Assembly: GCA_031272575.1 (NCBI GenBank)
Contig: JAISTO010000087.1
Span: 1 to 8,408 of the forward strand
Direction: 5' to 3'
DNA from: Treponema sp.
Lineage (GTDB): Bacteria > Spirochaetota > Spirochaetia > Treponematales > Breznakiellaceae
DNA: 8,408 bases
Made by a program: the position numbers and the translations under genes. The notes below the pieces were generated by a model. It was given only the letters and a program-made list of their open reading frames with translations, ran no database searches and was not told the DNA's origin. Below, piece by piece: positions 5,390-8,408 of the stretch. Every line of letters starts with the position of its first letter. Position 1 is the first letter of the stretch.

Positions 5390-8212
5390 ATGCCCCTCTC
5401 CTGGAACGAGATCCGCCTGCGAGCCGCTGCCTTCGTGAGCGAATGGCGCGAAAAGGCGCCGGCCGCGCGGGAAGAAGCGGATGCCCAGACTTTTATGGCC
5501 GGCTTTCTCGCCATCTTCAGCGACGACAGCCGAAAAAAGGCGCAGTACGAGTACCGAGTCGCCCTGGGCTCGGAGAAGACGCTTTTCGGCGTCCAGAGTG
5601 GGGGCATGGAAAAGGGCTACATCGATCTCTTGTGGAAGGCGCATATCCTCATCGAAATGAAAAGTCCCGGGAAAGATCTGAAAAAGGCCTTTGAACAGGC
5701 AAGAACCTATGCGGCGGCGCTCAGCGCGAAAGATTTCCCGCAGGGAATCCTGGTCTGCGATTTTGTCCATTTTCACTATTATGACTATTCCGCCGATTTG
5801 CCCCTCACGCCGAAAGAGATAGTTTTCACTCTTGAAACTTTGCCGGAGCGTTTGGAGTTATTTGGATTTCTTGCCGGCTATCAGAGCATCGACTTCAGCG
5901 CGATAAGTCCCGTCGATCTCGAGGCCGCGGGGCACATGGGCGATCTTTACACCTCCATGATCGAAAGCGGGTACTCCGGCCACCAACTGGAAATGTACCT
6001 GGTGCGCCTGCTCTTTTGTTTGTTCGCTGACGACACCGGTATCTTCGACGAAAAGAAACTGTTCTTCACGTATATCCATGAGCGCACCAGCGCTGACGGG
6101 AGCGACCTGGCCATGCACCTGTCTCTCATATTTGAAACGATGAACAAGCCCCGCGAGAAACGGCTTAAAACAATAGATGAACAATTGAACAAGTTTTCAT
6201 ATATCGACGGCGGGCTGTTTGAGGAGCATCTTGAAACGGCGTCGTTTACTTCCGCGATGCGGCATAATCTGTTAAAGTGCGGTACGCTCGATTGGAGTCA
6301 GATAAAGCCTGAAATTTTCGGAGCGATGTTTCAGAGCGTCAAAGACAAGGAGAAGCGGCGCGCGCTGGGCGAGCACTACACGAGCGAGCAGAACATCCTC
6401 AAGGTGATACGGCCGCTGTTTCTTGACGCGCTCCATGCGGAGTTCAAGAAGATAAAGTTGCTTTCCGGGGCGCAGCGGAAACAGCGGCTCCGCGAGTTTC
6501 ACCAGAAACTGGGAACCTTGCGCTTTCTCGATCCGGCCTGCGGGTGCGGGAACTTCCTCGTGGTGAGTTACCGCGAACTGCGGCTGCTCGAAATGGAAGT
6601 GGTGCGCGAACTGCTCGCCGGGGAAAAAGGCCTGGACCTTGACATGGCAATTATCGTCAATGTGAATCAGTGTTACGGTATCGAGATCGAAGAGTTTCCG
6701 GCGCGCATTGCGCAGACCGCACTGTGGCTTGTGGATCATCTTATGAACAACAAAGTGTCCGCGATGTTTCAAAAGGCGTTTGTACGTATACCGCTTAAAG
6801 CCTCGCCGAATATCATTATTGGGGATGCGCTCGTGGAAGAAAACGACTGGGAAAAGATAGTCCCCAAAAAGCAATTGTCGTATATTTTAGGGAATCCGCC
6901 TTTTGTGGGAAAAAAGGAACAGTCGAAACGGCAAAAAAGCGAGGTGTATGCTGCTTTTCCCGGCGTCCGCGGGGCGGGAGTTCTCGATTATGTCGCCTGC
7001 TGGTACAAAAAGGCGGCGCTCTATATGCAGGGCACGAATATTGAAGCGGCGTTTGTGTCAACGAACAGCATTTGTCAGGGTGAACAAGTGTCCGCGCTCT
7101 GGTCTGAACTGATGCACAAGCATGGCGTGAAAATCAACTTCGCCCATCAGAGTTTCAAATGGACCAACGAGGCGAAAGGGAAGGCTGCGGTTTTCTGCGT
7201 CATCATAGGATTCAGTTTGTTTGATCGTCCCAAAAAACAACTGTTTCAGTATGCAAAAAACAACGTAACGCCGGTGGAGGTTTTTGCGAATGCCATTAAT
7301 GCATATCTGGTTGACGGGCCGCAGGTATTTCTCGAGGCGCGTTCGAAGCCAATCAGCAAAGCGCCTGAAATGTGTTACGGCAGTATGCCGATTGACGACG
7401 GTCACCTTATTCTCAGCGCGGAAGAGGCGGAACATTTTCTTAAGACGGAACCGGTCACCAAAAAAATGATCCGTCCTTATTACGGGGGCGAGGAGTTTAT
7501 CAATAATAAAAAACGATTCTGCCTGTGGCTCCAGGACATTGATCCCTCATTGATTGACCGATCAAAACTGGTGAAGGAGCGAATACGGTTGACTCAGCAA
7601 TTTCGTGCGGCAAGTCCCCGTGAGACCACACGGAATCTCAGCGCGGCGCCTTCGCTCTTTGGCGAGATCCGGCAGCCGGCAGCAGAGTACCTGGTGATTC
7701 CAAAAGTGTCCTCAAGTTATCGAAAATATATCCCCATGGGTTTTTTGAATAGTAGAAACATCACCAATGGGAGCGCGCTTATAGTACCTGACGCGACTCT
7801 TTATGCATTCGGCGTACTCACATCCGCTATGCATATGACATGGATGCGCTATGTGGGGGGCCGCATAGGGGATGGCTATCAGTATTCCGCATCGCTCGTG
7901 TACAACAATTTCCCCTGGCCTGATCCCACGGAAAAGAAAAAGGCCGCAATAGCAAGCGCCGCGCAAAAGGTGCTCGATGCCCGCGCCCTTTTCCCCAAAG
8001 CGGCGCTTGCGGTGCTGTACAATCCGCTCTCCATGCCAGCCGCGCTCCTCGCGGCGCACAAGAAACTCGACCATGCGGTCGAGGCCGCCTATGGCCGCGA
8101 GTTCGCGTCCGACGCGGAGCGGGCGGCGTACCTCTTCGAGGTATACCAGCGCCTGGCCGGGGAACTCTTCGTGGAAAGCAAACGGCGCGGCAAAGGCCGG
8201 AAGTTGAGATAA
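5390..8212 (+). CDS. MmeI-like type IIL restriction-modification enzyme
   Basis: This 940-residue cytoplasmic enzyme should both methylate adenine at its target and cut DNA some distance away, with one subunit doing both jobs. The N-terminal nuclease has D79-X9-E89-M-K91, the same spacing as the PD-(D/E)XK site of MmeI. A helical linker covers about 150-320. The adenine methyltransferase has motif I D381-P-A-C-G-C-G-N-F389, an acidic motif II (E432-E435), and the catalytic N502-P-P-F505. The target-recognition region is about 620-840 and ends in the family signature YNNFPWP (838-844). A helical C-terminal domain follows. MmeI itself is about 920 residues, so this looks complete. All catalytic motifs are intact. 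The start at 5390 is set by the promoter at 5355-5383 and by the position of D79. GC falls from about 68% at the 5' end to about 33-45% around the recognition region, then rises to about 70%, suggesting recombination. Confidence 0.9.
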   Translation: MPLSWNEIRLRAAAFVSEWREKAPAAREEADAQTFMAGFLAIFSDDSRKKAQYEYRVALGSEKTLFGVQSGGMEKGYIDLLWKAHILIEMKSPGKDLKKAFEQARTYAAALSAKDFPQGILVCDFVHFHYYDYSADLPLTPKEIVFTLETLPERLELFGFLAGYQSIDFSAISPVDLEAAGHMGDLYTSMIESGYSGHQLEMYLVRLLFCLFADDTGIFDEKKLFFTYIHERTSADGSDLAMHLSLIFETMNKPREKRLKTIDEQLNKFSYIDGGLFEEHLETASFTSAMRHNLLKCGTLDWSQIKPEIFGAMFQSVKDKEKRRALGEHYTSEQNILKVIRPLFLDALHAEFKKIKLLSGAQRKQRLREFHQKLGTLRFLDPACGCGNFLVVSYRELRLLEMEVVRELLAGEKGLDLDMAIIVNVNQCYGIEIEEFPARIAQTALWLVDHLMNNKVSAMFQKAFVRIPLKASPNIIIGDALVEENDWEKIVPKKQLSYILGNPPFVGKKEQSKRQKSEVYAAFPGVRGAGVLDYVACWYKKAALYMQGTNIEAAFVSTNSICQGEQVSALWSELMHKHGVKINFAHQSFKWTNEAKGKAAVFCVIIGFSLFDRPKKQLFQYAKNNVTPVEVFANAINAYLVDGPQVFLEARSKPISKAPEMCYGSMPIDDGHLILSAEEAEHFLKTEPVTKKMIRPYYGGEEFINNKKRFCLWLQDIDPSLIDRSKLVKERIRLTQQFRAASPRETTRNLSAAPSLFGEIRQPAAEYLVIPKVSSSYRKYIPMGFLNSRNITNGSALIVPDATLYAFGVLTSAMHMTWMRYVGGRIGDGYQYSASLVYNNFPWPDPTEKKKAAIASAAQKVLDARALFPKAALAVLYNPLSMPAALLAAHKKLDHAVEAAYGREFASDAERAAYLFEVYQRLAGELFVESKRRGKGRKLR

Positions 8213-8236
8213 CATTCCGCGGTCAGCCCTAAACTT
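8213..8236 (+). repeat. Degraded dispersed repeat after the MmeI-like gene
   Basis: CATTCCGCGGTCAGCCC begins one base after the TAA stop and is soon followed by ACTTGTCCC. Both words belong to the dispersed repeat at 5157-5230, but the palindromic partner is lost. Repeat copies therefore lie on both sides of the restriction-modification gene. Confidence 0.5.
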
Positions 8237-8292
8237 GTCCCATAACTTTAGCCCACTCTGAAGAAACAGGATTTTAAGAATTTAACCGTGAA

Positions 8293-8367
8293 TTATGCTA
8301 ATGAACGCGAATTTTATTAAGAGTAATATTCGCGTAAATTCGTGTACATTAGCGTTCATTCGCGTTT
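8293..8367. repeat. AT-rich inverted repeat with 10-bp internal period
   Basis: Four 10-bp units starting with ATT stand end to end at 8328-8367: ATTCGCGTAA, ATTCGTGTAC, ATTAGCGTTC, ATTCGCGTTT. The left side (about 8293-8312) holds the same words in reverse complement (ATTCGCGTTC, ATTAGCATAA). ACGCGAAT (8305-8312) pairs with ATTCGCGT (8328-8335), and pairing continues imperfectly over about 8294-8346. The unit is AT-rich beside GC-rich genes. It probably belongs to a dispersed intergenic repeat family. A terminator for the preceding gene is possible, but there is no clear U-run. Confidence 0.6.
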
Positions 8368-8390
8368 ACTTACTTAATTGCTGACTTTTC

Positions 8391-8396
8391 GGAGGG
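8391..8396 (+). promoter_or_regulatory. Shine-Dalgarno site for the next gene
   Basis: GGAGGG ends eight bases before an ATG at 8405-8407. This is a textbook ribosome-binding site, unlike the bare starts of rseP and the MmeI-like gene. Confidence 0.6.
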
Positions 8397-8404
8397 GGCT
8401 CAAA

Positions 8405-8408
8405 ATGT
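8405..8408 (+). CDS. Start of a next gene, cut by the window end
   Basis: Only the ATG and one more base are visible. The call rests wholly on the GGAGGG ribosome-binding site at the right distance upstream; nothing can be said of the product. Confidence 0.45.

Overview
The window looks like GC-rich chromosomal DNA from a Gram-negative bacterium. A Treponema-like spirochaete is my best guess, based on the linkage of an RseP-type protease to a CpXC zinc-ribbon gene and on the many short palindromic repeats of the form GTCATTCCGCGG...CCGCGGAAT between genes. This assignment is an inference and no marker gene confirms it. The genes on the minus strand are very GC-rich. The large plus-strand gene is a mosaic, about 68-72% GC at its two ends and falling to about 33-45% in the middle.

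Layout. Positions 1-375 hold the 3' end of an unrecognised plus-strand gene whose tail is a heptad-repeat coiled coil. Positions 376-605 are a convergent intergenic region built from repeats, including a 136-bp foldback element with perfect 22-bp terminal inverted repeats. Positions 606-5091 carry a three-gene minus-strand operon, transcribed rseP -> CpXC zinc-ribbon protein -> exported WD40-like beta-propeller, with gaps of only 9 and 10 bp. Positions 5092-5389 are a divergent promoter region packed with short repeats and palindromes. Positions 5390-8212 encode a 940-residue MmeI-like (type IIL) restriction-modification enzyme with nuclease, methyltransferase and target-recognition regions in one chain. 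Positions 8213-8408 hold a degraded copy of the dispersed repeat, an AT-rich 10-bp-period inverted repeat, and the Shine-Dalgarno site and ATG of a next gene cut by the window end.

How the parts relate. The rseP operon appears to be envelope housekeeping: a membrane protease, a small metal-binding protein probably cytoplasmic, and a periplasmic propeller. The MmeI-like gene is an accessory defence gene. It has copies of the same repeat family on both sides, and it separates the rseP operon from whatever once lay upstream.

The most notable signal is at the divergent promoters. rseP and the restriction-modification gene have near-identical sigma70-type promoters (TTGAC[C/T], 17 bp, TATACT, with matching CGC before the -10 box) placed only 8 and 6 nt before their ATG codons. 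Neither gene has a Shine-Dalgarno site, so both mRNAs are predicted to be leaderless or nearly so. The two operon genes behind rseP do have purine-rich ribosome-binding sites.
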